Positions 1-7,803 of a DNA stretch of 64,000 bases are shown piece by piece. This stretch comes from Mixta sp031457955. GTDB taxonomy: Bacteria > Pseudomonadota > Gammaproteobacteria > Enterobacterales > Enterobacteriaceae. Position numbers and translations under genes: made by a program. The stretch's first letter is position 1, and each line of letters begins with the position of its first letter. The stretch spans positions 186,001 through 250,000 of the forward strand of contig NZ_JAVDXN010000002.1 in the NCBI RefSeq assembly GCF_031457955.1. Direction: 5' to 3'. The notes below the pieces were generated by a model. That model saw only the letters and a list, made by a program, of their open reading frames with translations. It did not search any database and was not told where the DNA came from.

Positions 1-2
1 CG

Positions 3-1160
3 GCGGGCCTCTCGCTGAAATCACAGTTTTTACTGGCCAGCGGTGCCGGGCTGAGCGTCGCTTCTATTTATTACAGCCAGCCGATGCTTAGCATCATGGG
101 CAGCAGCTTTCATACCAGCGTCAGCGAAACCGGGCTGGTGCCAACGCTGACGCAGCTGGGCTATGCGCTGGGCATCCTGTTTCTCACGCCGCTGGGCGAT
201 CGTTACGATCGTCGCCAGATCATTTTGCTGAAAGGGCTGTTGCTGACCTTAACGCTGCTGCTGTGCAGCGTTACCGGCACATACAGCATGCTGCTGCTAA
301 GTAGCCTGGCGATTGGCCTGGCGGCGACCGTGGCACAGGATATTATTCCGGCAGCGGCGGCGCTGGCGACGGAGCAGCAGCGCGGTAAAACGGTCGGTAC
401 GGTGATGACCGGTCTGCTGGCCGGTATTTTGCTATCACGCGTGGTCAGCGGCGCGGTGGCCGATCTGTTTGGCTGGCGCAGCATGTATGCCGCCGCCGCG
501 CTGGGCGTGCTGTTGATTACGCTGGCGATTTGGCAGGCGTTGCCGCGCTTTACTCCCGGCTCGCGCCTCTCTTATCTGGCGCTGCTGCGTTCGCTGGGCC
601 AGCTCTGGCTGCAACATGGCGCGCTGCGTCGTGCCGCGCTGGCGCAAGGGCTGCTCTCAGTGGCGTTTAGCGCCTTTTGGTCAACGCTGGCATTGATGTT
701 GGCCGAACGTTATCAGCTGGGCAGCGCCTCCGCTGGCGCTTTTGGCCTGGCGGGTGCCGCAGGCGCGATGGCGGCACCGATTGCTGGCGCTATCGCCGAT
801 CGTCACGGTGCGCATCAGGTAACGCGTATCGGCTCGGCGCTGGTGATGGTCTCATTCGCTCTGATGTTTGTGATGCCGTTGCTGTCGCCTCCGGCTCAGC
901 TGGTGGTGATTGTCATCAGCGCGATAGGGTTTGATTTAGGCTTGCAGGCCACGTTGATTGCTCACCAGACGTTGGTTTACGGGCTGGATCCCGCAGCACG
1001 CAGCCGCCTGAACGCGGTGATGTTTACGGTAATTTTTATCGGCATGGCAAGCGGCTCTGTGCTTGGCAGCCAGGCGTTAGCGTTAGCGGGCTGGACTGGC
1101 GTGGTGGCGTTGGCGACTCTGGCGGCGGCGGGCGGCCTGATACTGCGTCTGCGTCGCTAA
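3..1160 (+). CDS. MFS transporter, 5' end cut off by window
   Basis: Major facilitator superfamily permease of the inner membrane; substrate unknown. The reading frame is open from the first bases of the window and already encodes a typical MFS first-helix sequence (ending SIYYSQPML) upstream of the first ATG at 84, so the true start lies before the window. The signature GDRYDRR follows the second helix (loop 2-3 motif of MFS), and alternating hydrophobic segments run to the C terminus. About 386 residues are visible, nearly a full 12-helix protein. A short inverted repeat (aaccgg-aaacg-ccggtt, 1191-1207) lies downstream but has no clean T-run. The family is sure; the drug or sugar specificity cannot be told from sequence. 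Confidence 0.85.
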   Translation, partial: AGLSLKSQFLLASGAGLSVASIYYSQPMLSIMGSSFHTSVSETGLVPTLTQLGYALGILFLTPLGDRYDRRQIILLKGLLLTLTLLLCSVTGTYSMLLLSSLAIGLAATVAQDIIPAAAALATEQQRGKTVGTVMTGLLAGILLSRVVSGAVADLFGWRSMYAAAALGVLLITLAIWQALPRFTPGSRLSYLALLRSLGQLWLQHGALRRAALAQGLLSVAFSAFWSTLALMLAERYQLGSASAGAFGLAGAAGAMAAPIAGAIADRHGAHQVTRIGSALVMVSFALMFVMPLLSPPAQLVVIVISAIGFDLGLQATLIAHQTLVYGLDPAARSRLNAVMFTVIFIGMASGSVLGSQALALAGWTGVVALATLAAAGGLILRLRR

Positions 1161-1333
1161 TGCATAATTCGCTACTGGCACAAAAAATTTAACCGGAAAC
1201 GCCGGTTTAACATGAAAAATTTTCCGGTTAGGCGCTTAGCTGAACAGAAAGAGCGGCGCCAATTGCCGGTGAACAGCAGATTATGCGAGGATAATTAACT
1301 TAGCATCACGACCCCATCTGGAGAAGTAGAAGA

Positions 1334-1873
1334 ATGGCCATTGAATATGCAGTAATTGCAGGCGGATGTTTCTGGTGTACCGAAGCGGTGTTTAAAGACA
1401 TTATCGGCGTTGAATCCGTAGAGAGCGGCTATACCGGCGGCACACGCCCTAACCCGACCTATGAGCAGGTATGCAGCGGTGCGACGGGTCATGCTGAAGC
1501 GATCCGCATCGGGTTCGATCCAGAGAAAGTCAGCTTTGGCGATCTGCTGGATATCAGTTTTGTTACCCACGATCCGACTCAGCTGAACCGTCAGGGCAAC
1601 GATATCGGCACCCAGTATCGCTCGGCGATTTTCCCGGCCAACGCTGAACAGGAAGCGGAAGCCAAAGCGGCAATTGCCCGTGCGCAGCAGGATAACAGCG
1701 ACCCGATCGTCACCACTATCGAACCGCTGAAGGAGTTTTATCCGGCGGAAGATTACCACAAGAATTATTGGGAAGGCGCAGGCCAGCGCAACGGCTACTG
1801 CATGGCGGTCATCCCGCCTAAGCTGCAAAAGCTGCGTAAGAGTTTTGCTAACCGCGTGAAGGCCTCTTCCTAA
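1334..1873 (+). CDS. msrA: Peptide methionine sulfoxide reductase MsrA
   Basis: Reduces the S-epimer of methionine sulfoxide in proteins and free methionine sulfoxide, using thioredoxin; cytosolic repair enzyme. The catalytic motif GCFWCTE is present with the nucleophilic cysteine at residue 12. The family blocks GYTGG, GHAEA and DYHKNYWE follow, and a C-terminal cysteine in NGYCM could serve in disulfide relay. At 179 residues it is the short MsrA form, lacking the roughly 30-residue N-terminal extension of the 212-residue E. coli enzyme. The ATG is preceded by a GGAG-type ribosome site. It is a single gene convergent with phoA, with a hairpin between the two. Confidence 0.93.
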   Translation: MAIEYAVIAGGCFWCTEAVFKDIIGVESVESGYTGGTRPNPTYEQVCSGATGHAEAIRIGFDPEKVSFGDLLDISFVTHDPTQLNRQGNDIGTQYRSAIFPANAEQEAEAKAAIARAQQDNSDPIVTTIEPLKEFYPAEDYHKNYWEGAGQRNGYCMAVIPPKLQKLRKSFANRVKASS

Positions 1874-1891
1874 GCGCTAAGCCAGCAAGCG

Positions 1892-1915
1892 TCCCGCGCT
1901 GCACACGGCGCGGGA
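1892..1915. terminator. Hairpin between convergent msrA and phoA
   Basis: Perfect 8-bp stem tcccgcgc/gcgcggga around an 8-nt loop, placed between the stop codons of convergent genes. There is no strong T-run on either side, so a shared terminator is likely but not certain. Confidence 0.4.
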
Positions 1916-1951
1916 TATCCTATCAGCAAGCAGGTGTTGTACTCATCGCGC

Positions 1952-3361
1952 TTACTTTTTCAATCCCAGCGCATCGTGAATCGTAAAGAAGAGATCGGTT
2001 TGGTCAGTCAGGCCAACGACATTTGCCGCATGCGGGCCATAAGCCGCAATACGCAACTGCGAACCGGTATGCTCTTGCGATTCTCCTTCTGAGTTGCCGT
2101 AACTGACGGTCATAACCGCGCCATCTTTGGTATTTAACGCCTGCGTCAGGCCCGGCGCTTTGGTGCCGTTTTCAACGATCTGACTGGAGTGCGCATGGTC
2201 AGCGGTAACGATCACCAACGTGTTGCCATCTTTACGGGCGAATTCCAGCGCCTTCTGTACCGCTTCGTCTAAATCAACCGTTTCACCAATTTGCCCGCAA
2301 GGATTGGCAGCGTGATCCTGTTTATCGATCGAGGCACCCTCAATCTGCAGGAAAAAGCCCTTTTCATGAGTGCTAAGCAGGCTGATGGCTTTATCGGTCA
2401 TCTGCGCCAGCGTTGGCGTGCTGGCTGGACGCTGCGCGTTCACCTCACAGGTGACCGCTGGGTTATCAATGTTACCGTGATAGCTGGCTTTCGGACCCTG
2501 CCAGCGCACCGGCATGTTGCCCGCGCTAAACAGGCCCAGCAGCGGTTTCTGTTGGTTCGCTGCGCTAACCGCATTCAGCGTTTGCAGATCGCCCACCAGC
2601 TGATAGCCGCGCGCTTCAGCCTGTTCACGCAGCGTTTTTCCCTGATAATCGCCTGCTTTGGCTACTTCGCTAAAGGTTTTCGCGCCACCGCCCAGCGTAA
2701 CGTCGGCACGCGCAACCAGTAGCTGCTCAGCAATGGATCCTCTGCCGCCCTTCTCCAGCGCATTGCTGGCGCAAAGCTCGCTGGTTTTTACCGGGCCGTA
2801 GCATTTGCGTGAGGTGACATGAGAGATTTGCGCCGCAGGCGTGGCATCTTCCAGCTCAGCGGTTGAGACGTTGCCGGTGGCTTTGCCTGCGGCTTTAGCC
2901 AGCTCCAGCAGCGTGACATGATCTTTGCCGTTAACATCAACGCCAAGCGCGCCGTTATAGGTTTTAACGCCGGTGGCCCAGGCGGTCGCCGAGGCGGCTG
3001 AATCGGTTACATAGCTGGGTTTATGCGTCTCTTTATCCAGCGAATAATGGGTATATTGTCCGGTAAGCGGCAGCGCATCGATGCCTTTAAAAAAGCCGCC
3101 CGCGCCCATGGCATAGTTACGCGCCAGCGTGATTTCCGAGTCGCCCATGCCATCGCCAATCAGTAAAATGACGTTTTTTGCCGGTGCGTTGCTTAATGAG
3201 GCTCGCAGCGCTTCAGTTTGATCGCCATTAACCCGCCGTGCGCCGCCTTGTTGGGTAATATCACCCATTGCCGCGCGTGACAGCGTAGCCATCTCCGCCA
3301 TAGCGTTGCCACCGATCAGGGTTGCTAACAGGGACAATGCTAATAAGGGCTGTTTTTTCAT
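1952..3361 (-). CDS. phoA: Periplasmic alkaline phosphatase PhoA
   Basis: Hydrolyses phosphate monoesters in the periplasm during phosphate starvation. Residues 1-22 form a Sec signal peptide (MKK, hydrophobic core, cleavage after AMA). The first metal-binding motif IGDGMGDSE is at about 68-76. The active-site DSAAS motif places the nucleophilic serine at about residue 121, and histidine/aspartate zinc ligands occur in TADHAHSS and QEHTG. Four cysteines allow the two usual disulfides. The 469-residue length matches E. coli PhoA (471). The ATG has an AGGA ribosome site. Tandem PHO-box-like repeats lie 60-100 bp upstream, so PhoB control is expected. Confidence 0.96.
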   Translation of the reverse strand: MKKQPLLALSLLATLIGGNAMAEMATLSRAAMGDITQQGGARRVNGDQTEALRASLSNAPAKNVILLIGDGMGDSEITLARNYAMGAGGFFKGIDALPLTGQYTHYSLDKETHKPSYVTDSAASATAWATGVKTYNGALGVDVNGKDHVTLLELAKAAGKATGNVSTAELEDATPAAQISHVTSRKCYGPVKTSELCASNALEKGGRGSIAEQLLVARADVTLGGGAKTFSEVAKAGDYQGKTLREQAEARGYQLVGDLQTLNAVSAANQQKPLLGLFSAGNMPVRWQGPKASYHGNIDNPAVTCEVNAQRPASTPTLAQMTDKAISLLSTHEKGFFLQIEGASIDKQDHAANPCGQIGETVDLDEAVQKALEFARKDGNTLVIVTADHAHSSQIVENGTKAPGLTQALNTKDGAVMTVSYGNSEGESQEHTGSQLRIAAYGPHAANVVGLTDQTDLFFTIHDALGLKK

Positions 3362-3420
3362 TTACTTATTCCTGTGTAAATTTCCGTTACGCGATGTGTA
3401 AAGAAGCGTAAGTCAGCGGG

Positions 3421-3460
3421 GTGTCATTTTTCTTACGCGGCGATGTCATTTTTATGACAG
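3421..3460 (-). promoter_or_regulatory. Tandem PHO boxes upstream of phoA
   Basis: On the minus strand CTGTCATAAAAATGACAT (3460-3443) matches the PhoB consensus of two CTGTCAT-type 7-mers 11 bp apart (first repeat exact, second 5 of 7). It is followed by a second unit, CGTAAGAAAAATGACAC (3437-3421). The position 60-100 bp before the phoA start and the match to the known PhoB site make this a good assignment. Confidence 0.75.
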
Positions 3461-3522
3461 CCGATTAAAGCGAGCGAATTGTATAAGCCTTAACCGGCGG
3501 CGACGAAAGGCAGAAATAGTGC

Positions 3523-3551
3523 TTGACCCTTTAATAACAACTCCCTATAGT
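3523..3551 (+). promoter_or_regulatory. Promoter of tRNA-Ser
   Basis: TTGACC and TATAGT hexamers are separated by exactly 17 bp and followed by the GC-rich discriminator agcgcccc, typical of stringently controlled stable-RNA promoters. It lies about 40 bp upstream of the mature tRNA. Confidence 0.7.
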
Positions 3552-3592
3552 AGCGCCCCGTTGCCACCCAGAGCGGTGTCAACAGACAATAC

Positions 3593-3680
3593 GGTGAGGT
3601 GTCCGAGTGGCTGAAGGAGCACGCCTGGAAAGTGTGTATACGGCAACGTATCGGGGGTTCGAATCCCCCTCTCACCGCCA
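3593..3680 (+). tRNA. serW: tRNA-Ser(GGA)
   Basis: 88-nt class II tRNA starting GGTGAGG and ending with encoded CCA. The acceptor stem pairs GGTGAGG with CTCTCACC. The anticodon loop CTGGAAA gives GGA at 3627-3629, reading UCC and UCU. A long variable arm (tatacggcaacgta) is typical of serine tRNAs. The sequence is almost the same as E. coli serW/serX. Its last 19 nt plus downstream terminator recur at 3832-3892 in a composite repeat. The symbol is by similarity only, since the E. coli copies are not distinguishable here. Confidence 0.97.
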
Positions 3681-3692
3681 TCTTAAACGAGA

Positions 3693-3721
3693 AAGCCTGA
3701 GCGAAAGTTCAGGCTTTTTTG
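3693..3721 (+). terminator. tRNA-Ser terminator, copy 1
   Basis: Stem aagcctga/tcaggctt with an 8-nt loop and a run of Ts, immediately after tRNA-Ser. The same hairpin occurs three times in 250 bp. Confidence 0.85.
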
Positions 3722-3862
3722 TCTGCATAGTTCACCGCTTGAGAGGGGTGATGAGAACCCCCGCCGGGTTCGACAACGTGCGCAGCAGGTTGGACAGCCG
3801 CAGGCTGCCCGCAGGGCGAGCGAAGCGAGTCAATCCCCCTCTCACCGCCATCTTAAACGAGA

Positions 3863-3891
3863 AAGCCTGAGCGAAAGTTCAGGCTTTTTTG
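3863..3891 (+). terminator. tRNA-Ser terminator, copy 2
   Basis: Identical hairpin and T-run within the duplicated 61-nt block. Confidence 0.8.
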
Positions 3892-3910
3892 TATGCATAA
3901 GCGCCTAATT

Positions 3911-3939
3911 AAGCCTGAGCGAAAGTTCAGGCTTTTTTG
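3911..3939 (+). terminator. tRNA-Ser terminator, copy 3
   Basis: Third copy of the stem aagcctga/tcaggctt plus T-run, this time without the tRNA tail. It suggests a past partial duplication or deletion. Confidence 0.8.
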
Positions 3940-3945
3940 TCTGCA

Positions 3946-3974
3946 TAAAAAAGCCCGGACTTGCGTCCGGGCTT
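3946..3974 (-). terminator. phoH terminator
   Basis: 10-bp stem aagcccggac/gtccgggctt with a 4-nt loop, followed on the minus strand by a run of Ts. It sits 22 bp after the phoH stop. Confidence 0.85.
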
Positions 3975-3995
3975 GGGCTACAGCTACTCACTCAA

Positions 3996-4784
3996 TCAAC
4001 TATAAGCATGCAGCGCGCGCTGACAGAGCGCGGAGCGCACGCAATCCTCTTTACCAAACCGCACCAGGCTTACCATTTCATCTTCCACAAAACGATTAAG
4101 CGCGTCGGCCAGGCCTGATGTCACGCCCGCAGGCAAATCGCACTGGGTAATATCGCCATTAACGATAACCGTCACGTTCTCGCCGAGGCGGGTTAAAAAC
4201 ATTTTCATCTGTGCCGCAGTGACGTTTTGCGCCTCATCGAGGATCACCACCGCGTTTTCGAAGGTACGCCCACGCATATAAGCAAAGGGCGCGATTTCTA
4301 CTTTGCCAATTTCGGGACGCAGACAATATTGCATAAAGGAAGAGCCGAGACGTTTAACCAGAACGTCATAGACTGGGCGGAAATAGGGAGCAAACTTTTC
4401 AGAGATATCACCGGGCAAAAAGCCCAGATCCTCATCGGCCTGCAGCACCGGTCGGGTCACGATAATCCTGTCGACATCCTTGTTAATCAGGGCTTCTGCT
4501 GCTTTGGCAGCGCTAATCCAGGTTTTACCGCACCCCGCTTCGCCGGTGGCAAAGATCAGCTGTTTTGTCTCAATGGCGTTGAGATAGTGCGCCTGAGCCT
4601 CATTACGCGCCTCAATCGGTGAACGGTCGCGTGAATCACACGCCATGCCAATGGCATCCAGACCACCCATATGCACCAGCGAGGTGACCGATTCTTCTTC
4701 ACGCTGACGATGGCTGCGTGAATCACTACGCAGCACTCGACGAGCTTCACGACGCGCTTTGATCACTGCTTTCTGTCTTCCCAT
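3996..4784 (-). CDS. phoH: PhoH-family ATPase/ribonuclease-like protein
   Basis: Cytosolic P-loop protein of the PhoH family, ATP-binding in E. coli and related to RNA helicase-type NTPases; its exact role is not settled. The Walker A motif GEAGCGKT is at residues 81-88 and the Walker B motif VILDEAQ at about 180-186. A third helicase-like motif, GDITQCDLP, lies near the C terminus. The N-terminal 30 residues are rich in Arg and Lys. 262 residues. The ATG is preceded by AAGGTG. It is a lone gene with its own terminator. E. coli phoH belongs to the Pho regulon, but I did not see a convincing PHO box directly upstream here. Confidence 0.88.
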   Translation of the reverse strand: MGRQKAVIKARREARRVLRSDSRSHRQREEESVTSLVHMGGLDAIGMACDSRDRSPIEARNEAQAHYLNAIETKQLIFATGEAGCGKTWISAAKAAEALINKDVDRIIVTRPVLQADEDLGFLPGDISEKFAPYFRPVYDVLVKRLGSSFMQYCLRPEIGKVEIAPFAYMRGRTFENAVVILDEAQNVTAAQMKMFLTRLGENVTVIVNGDITQCDLPAGVTSGLADALNRFVEDEMVSLVRFGKEDCVRSALCQRALHAYS

Positions 4785-5296
4785 AGTGGCACCTTACAAT
4801 TGGTTTCATTTCCCGCACCTGAGCCGATCGGGTGCGATTACGTGAACGCTTTAGAGGGTGGCTTCCTTCAGAGCCTTACGAGCCATTGAATGAGCATATG
4901 CCGTAAGCATACGCCGGAAATCATAAAAGGGATAAGTTAAGCCGGGAGGATTGAAAAAAGATGAAAATAACCAGGAGAAAGAAAAACACGCGCGCAACAA
5001 CGTGCGAAGTTTTTTATTTGAAACGGGTTGTCCATTACAGGACTTTTCCATTCGCATTCTCCATCGAGGAAGCTGGTCATTGCAGACTGCCGACCTGTAT
5101 AAAGTGCAACAGATTCTTCTAAATTTGCAACAGCAATTTTACCTGAATGAATAAAAAACAATCATCCAACCTCAGGAAAAAGATGACACTTTTATTTATT
5201 GTTTTTAAACAAGGACTTAAAAAGGTTAAATAGCGTTGAGATAATTCAGAAAATTCGTAACGAGCGGAAAAAATAAGTGCGCAGTAAAAAGGTGAG
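4785..5296. other. Long gap between phoH and efeB, no supported gene
   Basis: AT-rich sequence of about 500 bp. A 67-codon frame (4951-5154, plus strand) has acceptable codon use and an acidic/basic N terminus, but its only start is a TTG placed one base after GGGAGG, too close for a ribosome site, so it is not called. The phoH promoter must lie here. No RNA gene was recognised. Confidence 0.5.
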
Positions 5297-5336
5297 TAAA
5301 AAACAGTCTCCCGTCATTTATAGCCAGACGAGAGAC
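5297..5336 (-). terminator. efeB terminator
   Basis: On the minus strand, stem GTCTCTCGTC/GACGGGAGAC (one GU pair) followed by TTTTTT, 11 bp after the efeB stop. It ends the efeUOB operon. Confidence 0.8.
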
Positions 5337-5346
5337 CAGACGTTAA

Positions 5347-6624
5347 TCAGGACTCCAGTAATGACTGTGCCAGATATTGTTGATTATTTGCCACGCCGGG
5401 CAGCACAAAGAAATAGCCTCCCCCCACTGGTTTAATATATTCCTCCAGCGCTTCACCGTTGAGCCGTTTTTGCACCGTTAAAAACCCTTTTTCTAAATCG
5501 TGTTGATAACAAACGAACAGCAGCCCCATATCCAGCTGACCGGCAGGCGTGACGCCAGCGGAATAGCTGTAGCCGCGACGCAGCATCAGGCTGCTTTGCG
5601 TTTGCGGCGTGCGTGGATTAGCCAGGCGGATATGGGCATCCAGCGGAATGACTTTTCCCTGCGGGTCCTGCGTGTAGTCCGGCTCATCGTGTTCGTTTTT
5701 CATCCCCAGCGGCGCACCGCTGAGTTTTTCCCGCCCGAAAATGGTTTGCTGTTCGCCTAATGGCGTGCGGTCCCAAAATTCAACGCGAAATTGGATAATT
5801 CGTACCGCCTGATAGCTGCCGCCCTGCGTCCAGGCTGGTTCCTGCTGCTCGTGCGTTACCCAAAGGAGGGTATCCATCAGCGCCTGGTTCGCGGTATCAG
5901 GATTGGCCGTGCCGTCTTTAAAGCCCAGCAGGTTAATGGGCGTCTCTTTGCCTCGGCTGCGCGCCGCATGTTCAGAGATAAACCCTTCGCGCCGCCAGCG
6001 AATCGCCAATAGATCGGGCGTATGTTTTATGATGTCGCGCAGCGCATGAATCACGGTATCGTTGGTGTTGGCGCAGATTTGCAGCAGCAGATCGCCGTGG
6101 CAGCTTTCTGCATCCAGCGCGTCGTTGGGAAAACGCGTCATGGTTTGCAGCTTAGCGGGTTTCAGCGCCGCCAGGCCGTAGCGCTCGTCAAACAGCGCGT
6201 CGCCAACCGAGACGGTGATTGTCAGATTATCGGGCCAGATATGCTCGCCGAGGATGCCGGAATCCAGCGGCGGCAGCTGCGGATTAGAGAGCAGCGGCGC
6301 CCTGCCGCCCTCGGTGAGAAAGGCGATGCGTGCGGTAAGCAGCGTAAACAGTCGCACCAGTTCGCTTTTATCATTCGCCAGCACGTCAAAAGCCACCAGC
6401 ATCATCGCTGCCTGCTGCGGTGTGGTGATCCCTGCCTGATGCGCGCCGTAAAACGGCTGGCGTTCTTCGCGGGCATTCGGGGAGAGCGCGCCGGGCGAGA
6501 AGCTTTGCGCCGCTGCGCCGCTGACCGGACAACCGCCGCCCATCACGGCGGCACCGCTCAGCAGTCCGAGCCCTTTTAACAGGCGACGCCGTGAAGGCAT
6601 CGCCGCATCGGTCACTTTTTTCAT
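5347..6624 (-). CDS. efeB: Iron uptake deferrochelatase/peroxidase EfeB
   Basis: Dyp-type heme peroxidase of the periplasm, third component of the EfeUOB iron transporter; it can use heme and peroxide and promotes iron acquisition at acid pH. The N terminus carries a twin-arginine signal (SRRRLLKGLG, residues 11-20) followed by a hydrophobic stretch. The family GXXDG motif is GFKDG at 234-238, next to catalytic Asp and heme-site residues. 425 residues agree with E. coli (423). It begins 5 bp after efeO, so the two are translated from one message. A second ATG at codon 9 is possible as the start. Confidence 0.94.
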   Translation of the reverse strand: MKKVTDAAMPSRRRLLKGLGLLSGAAVMGGGCPVSGAAAQSFSPGALSPNAREERQPFYGAHQAGITTPQQAAMMLVAFDVLANDKSELVRLFTLLTARIAFLTEGGRAPLLSNPQLPPLDSGILGEHIWPDNLTITVSVGDALFDERYGLAALKPAKLQTMTRFPNDALDAESCHGDLLLQICANTNDTVIHALRDIIKHTPDLLAIRWRREGFISEHAARSRGKETPINLLGFKDGTANPDTANQALMDTLLWVTHEQQEPAWTQGGSYQAVRIIQFRVEFWDRTPLGEQQTIFGREKLSGAPLGMKNEHDEPDYTQDPQGKVIPLDAHIRLANPRTPQTQSSLMLRRGYSYSAGVTPAGQLDMGLLFVCYQHDLEKGFLTVQKRLNGEALEEYIKPVGGGYFFVLPGVANNQQYLAQSLLES

Positions 6625-6629
6625 CCTGC

Positions 6630-7751
6630 TTAATCCAGCCCCAGCGTACCGCGCAGCAGCGCCAGATCTTCCGCCAGCGTGGTAATCGGCCCTTTCAGAC
6701 GATTACGGTCGGTGATCGTGAGTTTTTCGTAGGAGGCGAAGCCCTCTCCGCTGCGGTATTTGCTCAGGATGGCTTCGACTTTTTTGAAGTTGTTATCCAC
6801 TTTGCTTAGCAGCTGCGGATTGGCTTTTTCCAGCTGCGGACGCAGCAGATTAACAATTTTCTGTGCGCCTTCGACGTTGGCCTGAAAATCCCACAGGTCG
6901 GTACGGCTGTAGCGATCTTCTTCGCCAGAAATTTTGCTGGCCGCCACTTCCTCAATCAGGCCCGCCGCACCGCCCACCACTTTGCCCGGCGGGAAAGCCA
7001 GCGCATTGATGCGTTTTTGCAGTTCCAGCGTGTCCTGATAGAGACGATCGGCATAAGCGTTCATGCCTTCGGTGCTGTGATCGCCAAACAGCGCTTTTTC
7101 CAGACGATGGAAGCCGGTGAATTTAGGATCGGCCGCCTTTTGTTCGTAATCATCTTCACGCGCGTCAATGCTGCCATCGAGGTCAGAGAAGAGTTCAGCG
7201 ATCGGTTCGATACGCTCGTAATGCTGGCGGGTGGGTGCATAGAGCGACTGCGCTTTTTTCACATCGCCCGCTTTGACCGCGTCGGTGAAGGCTTTAGTGC
7301 CGCTGACCAGCTGAGTGACTTCTGCCGTGACCCAGGTTTTATAGTCAGCAATCGCGCTGCCAAGCTGCGCCAGTTCGGCCTGTTTGTCGCTGTTTTGCTC
7401 CGCGCCCGTGGCCTTGACGATCAGTTTGCCTTTCGGGTTACTGAGCAGGCCGCAGGTCATTTCATATTCGCCGGGTTGAAGGTTGGCGGTCAGTTTTTGC
7501 GTGAAGCCTGGCGCGATATTTTCACGCTCTTCCACCACCATGACCCCTTTGAGGATTTCCCACTCCAGTGCTTTTTGGCTGTTGTTGCGAATAATAAACT
7601 GGGTTTTGCCCGCATTCACGGTGATTGCCATCGGCTCGCACTGTTTGTCATTCACGCTGACGTTAACCTGCGGTACGTCGGCCGCGCTGGCCAGCGCCGA
7701 CCAGGCCATAAGGGAAGTCAGTAAGGCTTTACGGCGAGTGAAAATCGTCAT
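6630..7751 (-). CDS. efeO: Iron uptake protein EfeO
   Basis: Periplasmic component of the EfeUOB ferrous/ferric iron importer. The N-terminal part (after a signal peptide ending ASAA, about residues 1-23) is a cupredoxin-like domain. The C-terminal part is a peptidase M75 (imelysin-like) domain with the HXXE motif in GFHRLEKALFG. An in-frame GTG or ATG start 25 codons upstream exists, but the ATG at 7751 has an AGGGA ribosome site, begins directly with a typical signal (MTIFTRRKALL) and gives 373 residues, near the E. coli length (375). It lies between efeU (52 bp away) and efeB (5 bp away). Confidence 0.94.
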   Translation of the reverse strand: MTIFTRRKALLTSLMAWSALASAADVPQVNVSVNDKQCEPMAITVNAGKTQFIIRNNSQKALEWEILKGVMVVEERENIAPGFTQKLTANLQPGEYEMTCGLLSNPKGKLIVKATGAEQNSDKQAELAQLGSAIADYKTWVTAEVTQLVSGTKAFTDAVKAGDVKKAQSLYAPTRQHYERIEPIAELFSDLDGSIDAREDDYEQKAADPKFTGFHRLEKALFGDHSTEGMNAYADRLYQDTLELQKRINALAFPPGKVVGGAAGLIEEVAASKISGEEDRYSRTDLWDFQANVEGAQKIVNLLRPQLEKANPQLLSKVDNNFKKVEAILSKYRSGEGFASYEKLTITDRNRLKGPITTLAEDLALLRGTLGLD

Positions 7752-7803
7752 TGATGTGTCCCTGTTAAAGTCATAAACAGGCGCGACATGCGCGCCAGTG
7801 GGT

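Larger units (their letters stand above)
3662..3892 (+). repeat. tRNA-Ser-derived composite repeat element
   Basis: A 61-nt block covering the last 19 nt of the tRNA, CCA, and the first terminator (3662-3722) is repeated without a mismatch at 3832-3892, a period of 170 nt. Between the copies lie an inverted, imperfect copy of the tRNA T-arm and 3' acceptor strand (3741-3762, ending gaaccccc), a direct half T-arm gggttcga (3766-3773), and a 58-nt insert (3774-3831) with small hairpins (cagcc-gca-ggctg, gccc-gca-gggc) ending in gcgagtc. Thus the T-arm is inverted, then repeated and split by the insert. A second element of the same plan is at 54100-54260. Confidence 0.75.

Noticed and set aside
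677..934. Frames overlapping the MFS, putA, fliF and other genes in other registers
   Set aside because: They lie wholly inside well-supported genes, lack ribosome sites and have no recognisable features; treated as shadows.
3662..3892. Phage attachment-site scar at tRNA-Ser
   Set aside because: A duplicated tRNA end can mark an integrated element, but only 109 bp lie between the copies, no integrase is present, and the same plan occurs at tRNA-Lys, so a tRNA-derived repeat fits better.
4951..5154. 67-codon frame between phoH and efeB
   Set aside because: Only a TTG start lying one base after the Shine-Dalgarno-like GGGAGG; no recognisable family. Noted in the gap entry.
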